The notes below the pieces were generated by a model. That model was given only the letters and a program-made list of their open reading frames with translations. It was not told the origin of the DNA and did not search any database. 64,000 nucleotides of DNA from Schlegelella_A sp965246805 (GTDB taxonomy: Bacteria; Pseudomonadota; Gammaproteobacteria; Burkholderiales; Burkholderiaceae_C), in NCBI GenBank assembly GCA_965246805.1, contig CBDFFO010000008.1:108052-172051 (forward strand), written 5' to 3'. Shown in pieces: positions 1-8,591 of this stretch; within the stretch, counting starts at the first letter, position 1; the number at the start of each line of letters is the position of its first letter. The position numbers were made by a program, and so were the translations under genes.

Positions 1-4
1 CGAA

Positions 5-481
5 ATGCGTTATTGGTCGATCGTGGGCTACGAGGTAACGAGTGGCCTGAGCTTGCTGAAGCTGCTCGACAAGGACGCCGTGATCGGCCTCGCGGTTCAC
101 GCCGTGATGGATGAAGAACTCGTGCTCGACGCACAACGTCGCTACGTCATCGTACTGTCGCGCCCCGAAGACCGCCCCCGCAACGCCATCGCTGCGAACG
201 GCGTGACGTGGGTCGACTGGGGACCAAGCTCAGAGGTGTCGTGGACGCTGCGCTGGCTCACCGTCGGACCTGAGTGGACTGCGGGCAACGCACCCACGCC
301 ACAACACCTTGGCAAACAGGTCGACTGGGCCGAGGCGGATTTCGACGCGTCACTGATCGGCACCAACTCGCACACCGGCGCGATGGGTGAGTACCTGCCG
401 AAGGTGCACTACCTCGACACCGTCGCATTCGTTGCACTGGGTAGCGCCTTGTCGGCGGATCAAATTCCGACTTGGATCTGA
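5..481 (+). CDS. Hypothetical protein, possibly 5'-truncated
   Basis: This is a 158-residue reading frame that I do not recognise. The frame is still open at the left edge of the window, so the true start may lie outside it. The protein has no obvious signal peptide or membrane segment. It is moderately rich in tryptophan and aspartate and ends with Asp-Gln-Ile-Pro-Thr-Trp-Ile. Codon use (G/C at third positions) agrees with real genes nearby, which supports it as coding. It stands alone, with the next gene on the opposite strand. About 165 bases separate the two genes and hold nothing I can name. No function is proposed. Confidence 0.55.
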   Translation: MRYWSIVGYEVTSGLSLLKLLDKDAVIGLAVHAVMDEELVLDAQRRYVIVLSRPEDRPRNAIAANGVTWVDWGPSSEVSWTLRWLTVGPEWTAGNAPTPQHLGKQVDWAEADFDASLIGTNSHTGAMGEYLPKVHYLDTVAFVALGSALSADQIPTWI

Positions 482-648
482 CGCACCCTGTCACCCCCAT
501 CCGGTGCGCAACCGGCCGATTTCTACGCGCATACGCATTGAGCGGCAAAACAGGTCTGGCCGCGCTCGCGTACCCGCGCGACGACTTCGACCGACTGGTG
601 GATTAAGGGCCGCTCGCGACGATCGATCGCTTTCCCCGTGTCGGGCCG

Positions 649-1416
649 TCAAGCGCGTCGACGAGGAGCCGCTTTCGGCTCGAACGGCGCGCGATACATG
701 AAGAGCCGACGCCCGTCGCTGCACGCGTGAACGTGCGTCGGACGGAGTGACGCGACCTCAAACTCGAGGCTCGCGAGCCACGCGCCTGGTCGCAGCTCGT
801 GCGTGGCCTTGGCGGCGGCGCGCCCGGTGCTCTCGGGGCGCTGGAACAGGTAGACCATCGCATACGGCGCCCAGTTCGCCGACCACATGTCTGCACGGCA
901 CACGTGCGCGAAGCGGCAGCGCAGCGCCGACACGGCGCGCAGCGGCCAGCTCCATTCGATGCCGTCGAGCTGCGCGGCCGGGTACTCGCGGTGCAGTTCG
1001 ACCAAGGCATCGCCCATGCCGCACCCGGCATCGAGGATGCGCATCTCGTGCGTGATCTCGACCTCGTTCGCAAGGCCCGCGAGCGCGCCCGAGGGCGTCG
1101 GGAAAAGCGGCGCATCGCGCCACGCGTTGAGCGGATAGAGCACCAGTAGCAGCGCGAGCGGCAGCAGCCAGAGCCAGGGTGGCAGGCTGCCTGCGAAACC
1201 GGACGCAGCGAGCGAGAGCGGGAAGCCGGCCGCGAGCGCGACGCGGCGCCAGCGCGAGGTCGGCCAGAACGCCGATGTGGTGCCGAGCCCCATCGCCGAC
1301 GCCACGGCCGTGATAAGCGGCACGCCGAACGCGACGAGGCCGTAGAACACGCCCCAGCACGCGCCCCAGACGAGCAGTGCGGGCAAGGGCCAGATCAGGT
1401 GCGGGCGCGTCGACAT
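649..1416 (-). CDS. Membrane-anchored class I SAM-dependent methyltransferase
   Basis: The 255-residue product starts at ATG 1416, beginning MSTRPHLIWP. An upstream extension to 1482 is possible but runs through a dispersed repeat and is less likely. The first half holds two hydrophobic regions (about residues 8-35 and 65-90), which suggests membrane attachment. The second half carries the class I SAM-binding glycine loop ILDAGCGMG near residue 125. A histidine/tryptophan-rich stretch (LDGIEWSWPL) follows where the adenosine-binding acidic residue normally lies. The substrate cannot be told from sequence. The gene is downstream of fliA on the same strand, but the repeat and gap make a shared role in motility unlikely. 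Confidence 0.7.
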   Translation of the reverse strand: MSTRPHLIWPLPALLVWGACWGVFYGLVAFGVPLITAVASAMGLGTTSAFWPTSRWRRVALAAGFPLSLAASGFAGSLPPWLWLLPLALLLVLYPLNAWRDAPLFPTPSGALAGLANEVEITHEMRILDAGCGMGDALVELHREYPAAQLDGIEWSWPLRAVSALRCRFAHVCRADMWSANWAPYAMVYLFQRPESTGRAAAKATHELRPGAWLASLEFEVASLRPTHVHACSDGRRLFMYRAPFEPKAAPRRRA

Positions 1417-1457
1417 GGCAGGGGGAGCATCGCGCTTTTCAGGTGGCGCCGCGATTT

Positions 1458-1494
1458 CCCTCGCCCCAGCCCTCTCCCCCAAGCGGGAGAGGGG
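1458..1494 (+). repeat. REP-like dispersed intergenic repeat
   Basis: The sequence reads ccctcgcccca followed by gccctctccc, a short loop and gggagaggg, so a stem of about eight bases follows a CCCTC-rich lead. Related copies occur at 10884, 55066 and 55124. It sits between the methyltransferase gene and fliA, and may act as a weak terminator for fliA on the minus strand. Confidence 0.6.
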
Positions 1495-1522
1495 GCGATG
1501 CCCCCTCGGTTCTCACGAGCCG

Positions 1523-2236
1523 TCAGAAGTCGCGCAGCTTCACGCGCAGCCGCGCGATCGACTGGCTGTGCAACTGGCTCACGCGCGACTCGGTCACCTT
1601 CAGCACGGCCGCGATCTCCTTCAGGTTCATGTCGTGCTCGTAGTACATGCTCATCACGTACTGCTCGCGTTCCGGCAACACCTTGATCGCCTCGACCAGC
1701 GCTTCACGCATGCGGTGGTCCTGCAGTTGCGCGAGCGGGTTGGCGCCTTCGTCGGCGACATGTCGGTCGAGAAAGTCGTTGTCGCCTTCGGCGCCCGACA
1801 TGTCTTCGAGGTAGACGAGCTGGGTGCCGCGCACCTTGCCAAGCAGCTCCTGGTACTCGGCGACCGCCAGGCCCATTTCCTTCGCGATCTCGCTTTCGAC
1901 CGGCGCACGGCCGAGCGATTGCTCGAGCTTGTGCACGGCCGATTCGATCGAGCGCTGATGCTTGCGCGTGCCGCGCGACAGGTAGTCGTTGCCGCGCAAT
2001 TCGTCGAGCATCGCGCCGCGAATGCGCTGCGTCGCGAAGGTCTCGAACTGCACGCCTTGCGACGCGTCGAAGCGCGAGAGCGCATCGGTCAGGCCGATCA
2101 TGCCGACTTGAATCAAGTCGTCGATCTCGACGTTGGCCGGCAGCTTGGCGATCATCTGGTGGGCCAGACGTCGCACCAGCGAGCTGTATTGCTTCAGCGT
2201 CGCGTTGAGATCGAGCTGACCTTTTGCGGTGTACAT
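1523..2236 (-). CDS. fliA: RNA polymerase sigma-28 factor FliA
   Basis: This flagellar sigma factor directs transcription of late flagellar and chemotaxis genes. The 237-residue product has sigma region 2 near residues 40-90 (DDLIQVGMIGLTDALSRFD, then FATQRIRGAMLDELR). Region 4 is near residues 195-232, with the helix-turn-helix LKEIAAVLKVTESRVSQLHS. I chose ATG 2236 (MYTAKGQLD) because GGAG lies about eight bases upstream and the length fits the family. A TTG start seven codons upstream would overlap the preceding flhG stop. It is the last gene of the flhB-flhA-flhF-flhG-fliA block. Matching promoters are visible in front of motA, fliC, fliD, fliS and cheY in this window. Confidence 0.96.
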   Translation of the reverse strand: MYTAKGQLDLNATLKQYSSLVRRLAHQMIAKLPANVEIDDLIQVGMIGLTDALSRFDASQGVQFETFATQRIRGAMLDELRGNDYLSRGTRKHQRSIESAVHKLEQSLGRAPVESEIAKEMGLAVAEYQELLGKVRGTQLVYLEDMSGAEGDNDFLDRHVADEGANPLAQLQDHRMREALVEAIKVLPEREQYVMSMYYEHDMNLKEIAAVLKVTESRVSQLHSQSIARLRVKLRDF

Positions 2237-2253
2237 GGAAACGCTCCGGGGAA

Positions 2254-3057
2254 TCAATTCAGGTCCCTAGTCGACACGCCGAAGGCAGGCGTTTGCCGCT
2301 GACCGAGACCGCGAGCGGCGCCGGTGAAATGAATGTCGTTCAGGTCGAGTCGGTTCGCGATCAGCCGGCGCAAGGCCACGTCGGGCGCCGAGACGGCCGG
2401 GGTGGCCGGGTCGACGCGGGCCCAGTCGCGCACCACGGCGCCGAGAAAGTCATCCGCACAGGTGGCCAAGTGCAGCGCAATGCGATCGGCACGCGGCGAC
2501 GCGCGGGTGGCGCCGAGCAGCAGGTCGTACACGACCCAGCCGGCGCGACGTTGCATCAGCTTCATCGAGCCGTAGGCGTGGGTCACGCTGGTCGGGTGGT
2601 CGTCGGCCAAGAGCAGCGGGCACACCGCGCTCGGCTCTTCCCGACGCGCCAACATGCGAACGAGTTCGGACGGCGACGCGTGCAGCAGCACCACGTCGCA
2701 CTGCGGCGCGGCTTCGGCGATCTTCTGCACGAACGACTGGGTCGAGCCGGTGGTGTCGACGAACTTCAGCGGCAGGCCGCGAGCGGCCAGGTACGAGACC
2801 GAATCCGAGAGCGTTTCGATGCAATCGCGCAAGTCGAGCATCGCGAGCTCGCCGCCCTCGGCCGCCTGATCGGAGGCGTCGACCACCAGCGTGTGCAGCT
2901 CGTACTCGGCGAACGCGGTGCACAGCCGCTCGAGCATCACACCGCCGTTCTCGACATGCGGGTTGGCGACGACCGGGACGCAGCGCTGGCGCGATTTGGC
3001 GAACAGCTGGCGCAAGCCCTGGGCCTGATCGAGCGGTGGAGCGTGGGGCGATGTCAT
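2254..3057 (-). CDS. FlhG/MinD-like protein with degenerate P-loop
   Basis: By position directly after flhF and before fliA this should be FlhG (FleN), the MinD-type ATPase that limits flagellar number. The 267-residue protein keeps a MinD-like pattern: a beta strand near residue 27 (CVPVVANP) and a strand ending in LVVDAS near residue 58 that matches the Walker A' region. Where a deviant Walker A (KGGxGKT/S) should be, the sequence is HVENGGVMLER, with no lysine in the loop. ATP binding is therefore doubtful. The C-terminal half is alanine/arginine-rich and ends TRDLN. The start is ATG 3057, 36 bases after the flhF stop. The family assignment rests mostly on synteny and the MinD-like strands. 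Confidence 0.7.
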   Translation of the reverse strand: MTSPHAPPLDQAQGLRQLFAKSRQRCVPVVANPHVENGGVMLERLCTAFAEYELHTLVVDASDQAAEGGELAMLDLRDCIETLSDSVSYLAARGLPLKFVDTTGSTQSFVQKIAEAAPQCDVVLLHASPSELVRMLARREEPSAVCPLLLADDHPTSVTHAYGSMKLMQRRAGWVVYDLLLGATRASPRADRIALHLATCADDFLGAVVRDWARVDPATPAVSAPDVALRRLIANRLDLNDIHFTGAARGLGQRQTPAFGVSTRDLN

Positions 3058-3093
3058 GGTGCGAGGAGACCGATGCGATGAAGTGGCGAGCGA

Positions 3094-4884
3094 TCAAGCG
3101 ATCACGGAGGCCGATGACGTGCTAGCCGCGCGCGGCGCGGTGAAGACGAGATTGACGTCGTTGTCGTCCATGCGATAAGCCGCGCTGCCGCCGCCGCGCA
3201 ACGCGCGCTGGACCAGCGCCGAGGCCGACAGGCGATGCCAGTCTTCGGGCACGCGCTGGCCGTTGGCCACACCGATCACGCGCGCCTTGCAGCGAATCAG
3301 CGCATCGACCGCCGGCCCGAGCTTGACGGCTTCGTCCATCTTCGAGAGCACGACCGCGCGGCAGCTGGGCACCTTGTAGGCCACCAGCACGTCCTCGATG
3401 GTCTCGCCCTGCGAAGCGGCATTGATGACGAGCAGCTTCTGGATCGACGGGTGCGCGAGCATGTCCAGCAATTCCTTGGTGCGGCTGTCGCGCTGCGCCA
3501 TGCCGGCCGTGTCGATCAGGATCATCTTTTTCGCCGACAGCAGATCGAGCAGGTCGTCGAGCGAGGCGCGGTCGTGCGCGGTGTGCACCGGCACGCCAAG
3601 GATGCGGCCATAGGCGCGCAGCTGTTCGTGCGCGCCGACGCGGTAGGCGTCGAGCGTGATCAGCCCGAGGTTCGATGCGCCGTACTTCGCGGCGAACGCA
3701 GCGGCGATCTTCGCGGTGGTCGTGGTCTTGCCGACACCGGTGGCACCGATCAGCGCGTAGGTGCCGCCCTGGTCCTCGATCGGCGTCTCGTTCTCGCCGG
3801 TGAGCAAGTTGGTCTCGAGCACGCTGGCGGCCCACGCCATCTCGTCGGCCGTGTCGGGCGTGAGGCTGGCGGCGATCTTTCTCGTCAGCACAGGCGAGAA
3901 CCCGCAGTCGAGGAGCCGTTGCGTGAGGCGGGCCTGTGCGGGCTGGCGTTGCAGCTTCTCCATGAACGCGAGGGCACCGAAGCGCTCCTCGATCAGGCCC
4001 CGCATCGAGCGCAGCTCGTTCATCATGTCCTGCTGGTTGCGGCGCGCCATCGTCGCATCGGCGACCGGTTCCTGCGCCGCGCTCAGCAACGACGCGGCGG
4101 TGTTCACATGCACCGGGTCGTGCAGCATCGGCGGCTCGCGCAGTGCGTTCTTCGCAGCGACGCGCGGCGTCGGCGTCGGCGTCGCTGATGTCGCCGGGCG
4201 GTCCGTCAGGCGTTGCTCGAGGCTGCCGATCGCGTCGTGCGTCGTCGCCGCCCTGGTGTCTCGCGCCTTCGGGTCTCGAGCGGTGCGCGGCTCGGTGACC
4301 TTGCTCTCGCGCGGCGCACGGTCGGCCGCACGCAGTGCCGAATGCGCCATGCGCTGCGTCGCCTGCAGCAACGTGTCGGCATCGGCCTCGGGTGAGCTGA
4401 CCGAGCGGCGCGCGGTGCGCGCCTCGGGATCCGTCTGCGCACTGTGCGTCAGCGCGGCATCGATCTTCGCCAGGGCCTTGGTGGCCGAAGGCGAGCGCTC
4501 GTGACGGGCGGGTTGTTCCGCGGACGTCGCGTTCAGCGCGATCTGGCGGCGCTTCAGCATGCGGGTGCGAACGTAGTCCTGGAACGACAGCGTACTCATC
4601 TGCAGGCGTTCGGCATCGTCTTTCGGCTCGCTCGCGCCGAAGTCGGGCTCCTGGCGACCGGTCAGCGCGTCGAGTTCCGTGACCGGGTGCGTGTAGGCCT
4701 CGGTGCCGAGGTGCTTGGTCGAATACTCGGCCAGCTGGCGCATGCCGTCCGGCGCCATCGCCAGCACTTCGACGCCGTCGCCGCAAGGCTTGGTCGACAA
4801 GATGACCGCGTCTTCCCCGAGCGCATCGCGAACGAGACCGAGCGCGTCACGCGAGGTGCGTGCAACGAAGCGTTTGACGTTCAT
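3094..4884 (-). CDS. flhF: SRP-type GTPase FlhF, flagellar placement
   Basis: FlhF is a signal-recognition-particle family GTPase that helps place the flagellar basal body at the membrane. The 596-residue product begins MNVKRFVARTSRDAL, typical for FlhF. It then has a long low-complexity basic/alanine-rich region (about residues 100-280), an N-domain-like helical segment, and a G domain from about residue 375. The G domain shows G1 at residues 380-387 (GATGVGKTTTTAKIA), LITLDAYRVGAHEQL as the SRP-specific insertion region, DTAGMAQRD as G3 and VLSKMDEA as G4. It lies between flhA and flhG on the same strand with short gaps, as in the classical operon. Confidence 0.95.
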   Translation of the reverse strand: MNVKRFVARTSRDALGLVRDALGEDAVILSTKPCGDGVEVLAMAPDGMRQLAEYSTKHLGTEAYTHPVTELDALTGRQEPDFGASEPKDDAERLQMSTLSFQDYVRTRMLKRRQIALNATSAEQPARHERSPSATKALAKIDAALTHSAQTDPEARTARRSVSSPEADADTLLQATQRMAHSALRAADRAPRESKVTEPRTARDPKARDTRAATTHDAIGSLEQRLTDRPATSATPTPTPRVAAKNALREPPMLHDPVHVNTAASLLSAAQEPVADATMARRNQQDMMNELRSMRGLIEERFGALAFMEKLQRQPAQARLTQRLLDCGFSPVLTRKIAASLTPDTADEMAWAASVLETNLLTGENETPIEDQGGTYALIGATGVGKTTTTAKIAAAFAAKYGASNLGLITLDAYRVGAHEQLRAYGRILGVPVHTAHDRASLDDLLDLLSAKKMILIDTAGMAQRDSRTKELLDMLAHPSIQKLLVINAASQGETIEDVLVAYKVPSCRAVVLSKMDEAVKLGPAVDALIRCKARVIGVANGQRVPEDWHRLSASALVQRALRGGGSAAYRMDDNDVNLVFTAPRAASTSSASVIA

Positions 4885-4927
4885 GCGAGGTCTCCGGAGG
4901 GCAGGTCGGCATCAGCGCAGCGGTTCG

Positions 4928-7012
4928 TCATGTGGCCGCTCCGATGATCGAACCGATGCGGATCGAGTGGGTTTCTGGAATTTCGCTGTGCGAAAGCACC
5001 TTGAGGCGCGGTGCGGCACGCTTCAAGAGGCGTGCCATCGGCGCCCGGATCAGATCGGGCACCAGCAGGCAGGCCGGGTGCCCCAAGTCTTCCTGGCGCT
5101 TGGCCGAATCGGCGGCGCTTTTGGCGAGCGTGTCGGCCACGCCCGGGTCAAGGGCAGCGCCGTGCGGCGAGTTGAGGGCTTGCGAGACCATCCGCTCGAG
5201 CTCGGGCTCGAGGGCGATGACGTCGAGCTCCTTCACCGGCCCGTAGATCTGCTGGACGATCGAAGGCGCCAGGTGAACGCGGATTCGGCGCGCCAGTTCG
5301 GCCGGGTCGGTGACGGTGGCAGCGTGCTCCGCCAAGCACTCGACGATCGAGCGCATGTCGCGGATGTGGATGCCTTCTTCGAGCAGCAACTGCAGCACCT
5401 TTTGCAACGCGGCGATACCGACCATCTTGGGGACCACGTCTTCGATGAGTTTCGGGGCCAGCTTCGTGACGTGTTCCACGAGCTGCTGGGTCTCCACCCG
5501 CCCGAGCAACTTGGCGGCGTGCAGTTGCATCAAGTGTGAAAGATGCGTAGCGACGACAGTCGAGCAATCAACGACCGTAAAGCCGGCCATCTGCGCGGTC
5601 TCGCGCTGGCGCTCCTCGACCCAGGTGGCGGGCAGGCCGAATGCGGGGTCGGTGGTGGGCGTGCCGATCAGCATCGTGCTGGCGCCGCCGGGGTTGATGG
5701 CGAGCAGCATGCCGGGATAGGCTTCGCCTTCGCCGACGATCGCGCCGCGCAAGGTGAGCCGGTACTGGCTCGGCTTCAGCTCGAGGTTGTCGCGGATGTG
5801 AACCGGCGGCGGCAGGAAGCCGACGTCTTGCGCGAACTTGCGGCGCACGCCCTTGATGCGGGCGAGCAGGTCGCCCTGCTTGGCCTTGTCGACGAGCGCG
5901 ATCAACCGGTAGCCGACTTCGAGGCCGAGCGTGTCGACCGGCATCAGGTCGTCCCAGCTCGCTTCGGCATTCGCTTCCGGCACCACGACCGGCGGCGGCG
6001 GCGCATCCTTCTCGAGCTCGGCGCGTTTCTTCACCGACCAGGCACCCCAGCCGAGACCAGCCGCGATCAACCCGAAGACCAGATGCGGCATGCCCGGGAT
6101 GAGGCCGAGCCCGCCCATCACGCCGGCAGTAATCGCGAGCGAGCGCGGCGACGAAAACACCTGTTTGGTGATCTGGCTGCCGACGTCGGTGCCCTTGCCG
6201 ACGCGCGACACCACCATCGCCGCCGCCACCGAGATCAGGAGCGCCGGGATCTGGGCGACCAGCGCATCGCCGACCGCGAGCAGGATGTAGCTGTCGGCCG
6301 CTTGCGAGGCCGAAAGGCCGTGCTGCGCGACGCCGATCACGAAGCCGCCGATGATGTTGATGAAGAGGATCAAGAGGCCCGCCATCGCGTCGCCGCGCAC
6401 GTACTTCGAGGCACCGTCCATCGAGCCGAAGAATTCGGCCTCTTCGCCCACTTCGGCGCGGCGCCGCTTGGCTTCCTTCTCGTCGATGAGGCCGGCGTTC
6501 ATGTCGGCGTCGATCGCCATCTGCTTGCCGGGCATCGCATCGAGCGTGAAGCGCGCGCCGACCTCGGCGATGCGTTCGGCGCCTTTCGTGACGACGACAA
6601 AGTTGATGACCACCAGGATCGCGAACACGATCAGGCCGACCGCGAAGTTGCCGCCGATCAGGAAGTGCCCGAACGACTCGATCACCTTGCCGGCCGCGCC
6701 CGCGCCGGTATGGCCTTCGAGCAGCACGACACGCGTCGATGCGACGTTCAACGACAGCCGCAACAAGGTCGTCAGCAAGATCACCGACGGGAAGGCCGCG
6801 AAGTCGAGCGGCTTCACCATGTAGGCCGCGACCATCATCACCATCAGCGCCATCGCGATGTTGAAGGTGAACAGCAGGTCGAGCGCGAACGGTGGCAGCG
6901 GCAGCACCATCATCGCGAGGATCATCACGACGACGATCGGCGCCATCAACGCGCGCACCTGCTTGGCGTTCGGGCCGAGCAGGCTCTGCAGCTTCTGGAT
7001 CATCGGGTTCAT
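4928..7012 (-). CDS. flhA: Flagellar type III export protein FlhA
   Basis: FlhA forms the nonameric export gate and chaperone-substrate docking ring of the flagellar export apparatus. The 694-residue product has about eight transmembrane helices in the first 330 residues, beginning LMAPIVVVMILAMMVLPLPP. The conserved FHIPEP-family cytoplasmic loop (MPGKQMAIDADMNAGLIDE) is near residues 170-190. A large soluble C-terminal domain follows a linker rich in proline and acidic residues. Its ATG overlaps the flhB stop as ATGA, so the two are translationally coupled. Length and domain order match the family. Confidence 0.97.
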   Translation of the reverse strand: MNPMIQKLQSLLGPNAKQVRALMAPIVVVMILAMMVLPLPPFALDLLFTFNIAMALMVMMVAAYMVKPLDFAAFPSVILLTTLLRLSLNVASTRVVLLEGHTGAGAAGKVIESFGHFLIGGNFAVGLIVFAILVVINFVVVTKGAERIAEVGARFTLDAMPGKQMAIDADMNAGLIDEKEAKRRRAEVGEEAEFFGSMDGASKYVRGDAMAGLLILFINIIGGFVIGVAQHGLSASQAADSYILLAVGDALVAQIPALLISVAAAMVVSRVGKGTDVGSQITKQVFSSPRSLAITAGVMGGLGLIPGMPHLVFGLIAAGLGWGAWSVKKRAELEKDAPPPPVVVPEANAEASWDDLMPVDTLGLEVGYRLIALVDKAKQGDLLARIKGVRRKFAQDVGFLPPPVHIRDNLELKPSQYRLTLRGAIVGEGEAYPGMLLAINPGGASTMLIGTPTTDPAFGLPATWVEERQRETAQMAGFTVVDCSTVVATHLSHLMQLHAAKLLGRVETQQLVEHVTKLAPKLIEDVVPKMVGIAALQKVLQLLLEEGIHIRDMRSIVECLAEHAATVTDPAELARRIRVHLAPSIVQQIYGPVKELDVIALEPELERMVSQALNSPHGAALDPGVADTLAKSAADSAKRQEDLGHPACLLVPDLIRAPMARLLKRAAPRLKVLSHSEIPETHSIRIGSIIGAAT

Positions 7013-8223
7013 TCAGCGGCCTCGTTCAGGGGCTTGCCGCCAAGCGTCGCACGCGCCGCCCGGCGCGCGCTTTCGCGGGCCGAGACGTGCTGGTCCGAAT
7101 GCGGGTCGAGCTCGTCGGGCACCGGCAGGTCGGGCAACTCCGGCGGCAGCGGTGCCTGGCCGGCGAGGGCCGCGCGCAGTTGGTACACGTAGGCCAGCAC
7201 CTGCGCGACGGCCGCGAACAACGCGGCTGGGATCTCGCGATCGAGTTCGGCATGCGCGTAGAGCGCACGCGCCAGCACCGGCGACTGCAGCACCGGCACC
7301 TTCGAATCCTTCGCCAGGTCGCGGATCTGCATCGCGATCAGGTCGGCGCCCTTGGCCACGACCTTCGGCGCCGACATGCTGCCGTCTTCGTACTTCAGCG
7401 CGACCGCGTAGTGGGTCGGGTTCATCACCACGAGGTCGGCCTTCGGTACCGCGGCCATCATGCGTTTCTTCGAGGTCTCGCGCATGTTGGCGCGGATCTT
7501 CGACTTGATCTCGGCGCTGCCTTCGTTCTCCTTGTTCTCCTGCTTGACCTCCTGGTGGCTCATGCGCAGCTTCTGCGCGTGCAGGTATCGCTGCAGCGGG
7601 TAATCGATGCCGGCGACCAGAGCCAACACGAGCAACAGCAAGGCCATCCCGCCCAGCATGCTCTCCGACGCGCTGCCGATTGCCACGACCAGCGGCATCG
7701 CTAGCGTGTGGGTGAACTCGTCGATGTGGGCTTTCAAGTAGAGCGCGCCGACCAGGCCGAGCACCAGCGCCAGCGCACTGGCTTTCAGCGTGTCGATGAT
7801 CTGCGCCTTCGAGACCAGCCGCGTCACGCCCGCGATCGGGTTCATGCCGGCGAATTTCGGCATGATGGGTTTGAAGGTCCAGGTCCAGCCTCCGATCGCC
7901 AGGCTCGCGACGATCGCCGCCGCCGCCATCGCGAGCCCGAACGGCAGCACCACCGAGACCAGACCAAAGGTGCCGGCCGCGAGCCGATCGCCCATGAACG
8001 CCGGATCGGAGATCGCGGCGCGATCGAAGTGCAGCGCCTGCATCAGGTAGCGCTTCAGCCAGGCCGCCGCGAGCGGCGCGCCGGCGACGAGCATCACGCC
8101 GCACGCGAGGATCGCCGCGAAGTGGCCGAGGTCGCGCGAACGCGCGACCTGCCCGTCCGCGCGAGCCTTGTCGAGCTTGCGCGGGGTGGCTGGGAGGGTG
8201 CGGTCTTGGGAGGAGTCGGCCAT
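7009..8223 (-). CDS. flhB: Flagellar type III export protein FlhB
   Basis: FlhB is the substrate-specificity switch of the flagellar export gate. The 404-residue protein starts MADSSQDRTLPATPRKLDKAR. It carries four membrane segments between about residues 30 and 215 and the autocleavage motif NPTH (MNPTHYAVAL) near residue 275. The cleavage-competent Asn-Pro-Thr-His is intact. A C-terminal extension beyond the usual FlhB length is proline-rich. It is the first gene of the flhBAFG-fliA block. A sigma-28-like -35 box lies on its strand at 8273-8280. Confidence 0.96.
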   Translation of the reverse strand: MADSSQDRTLPATPRKLDKARADGQVARSRDLGHFAAILACGVMLVAGAPLAAAWLKRYLMQALHFDRAAISDPAFMGDRLAAGTFGLVSVVLPFGLAMAAAAIVASLAIGGWTWTFKPIMPKFAGMNPIAGVTRLVSKAQIIDTLKASALALVLGLVGALYLKAHIDEFTHTLAMPLVVAIGSASESMLGGMALLLLVLALVAGIDYPLQRYLHAQKLRMSHQEVKQENKENEGSAEIKSKIRANMRETSKKRMMAAVPKADLVVMNPTHYAVALKYEDGSMSAPKVVAKGADLIAMQIRDLAKDSKVPVLQSPVLARALYAHAELDREIPAALFAAVAQVLAYVYQLRAALAGQAPLPPELPDLPVPDELDPHSDQHVSARESARRAARATLGGKPLNEAAE

Positions 8224-8253
8224 GGCGGAGCGCAGGGTGGAGGCGCTTCGTCA

Positions 8254-8280
8254 TTGTTCGCGGGCGGGTGCCAAACTTGA
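8254..8280 (-). promoter_or_regulatory. Candidate sigma-28 promoter for flhB
   Basis: On the minus strand TCAAGTTT (8280 to 8273) is followed after 11 bases by GCGAACAA (8261 to 8254). The -35 box matches those seen before cheY and fliD, but the -10 box keeps only about five of eight consensus bases. It would start transcription about 25 bases before flhB. Confidence 0.35.
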
Positions 8281-8309
8281 GGCCGATAAGGGCGGCGAAG
8301 CAGGCTTAA

Positions 8310-8504
8310 TTCGGCGCCTTGCATCTGGCCGGCGGCGCAACGGTGTGGAGCTTCCGGTCCAGCGGCACGCTGGTCGCAACGACAAGCGGCGACAAAATCA
8401 TGCTCACCGACGAAAAAGGCGGCATCGCGAGCGTGACGATTGTTGACGTGAACCAGTCGAACGGCGTGATTCACGCGATCGACCACGGGCTGTTGCCGAA
8501 GTGA
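8310..8504 (+). pseudogene. C-terminal remnant of a fasciclin-domain protein
   Basis: An open frame bounded upstream by an in-frame TAA at 8307 encodes about 64 residues. It ends with KIMLTDEKGGIASVTIVDVN followed by QSNGVIHAIDHGLLPK. This is the H2 and C-terminal signature of a FAS1/fasciclin domain, normally about 130 residues long and usually secreted. The N-terminal half and signal peptide are absent, and I see no good ribosome-binding site. I read it as a decayed remnant between flhB and motB. A TTG at 8319 could nominally start a 61-residue peptide. Confidence 0.7.
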
Positions 8505-8539
8505 CGTGACCGGCGCGGCCCGGGCCGCGCATCGACATG

Positions 8540-8563
8540 AAAAACGCGCGCCGTGGCACGCGT
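8540..8563 (-). terminator. Candidate terminator after motB
   Basis: On the minus strand the sequence forms an imperfect stem (acgcgtgcc against ggcgcgcgt) followed by a run of five T. It lies 28 bases beyond the motB stop, the expected place for the end of the motAB transcript. Confidence 0.5.
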
Positions 8564-8591
8564 TCTTCAGTGGCGGTCGACCCGCCGGCCG

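Noticed and set aside
482..605. Short open frame ending at a TAA at 603-605 (tail LAALAYPRDDFDRLVD)
   Set aside because: It looks faintly protein-like and could be a gene remnant. However, it overlaps the end of the first gene in another frame and has no start or recognised domain.
5543..7192. Open frame of about 550 codons opposite flhA
   Set aside because: This is a shadow frame. flhA on the opposite strand has full domain structure.
8282..8289. GCCGATAA on the plus strand upstream of the fasciclin remnant
   Set aside because: No TCAAG or TAAAG box lies at the right distance upstream. The nearby TCAAGTTT is on the other strand.
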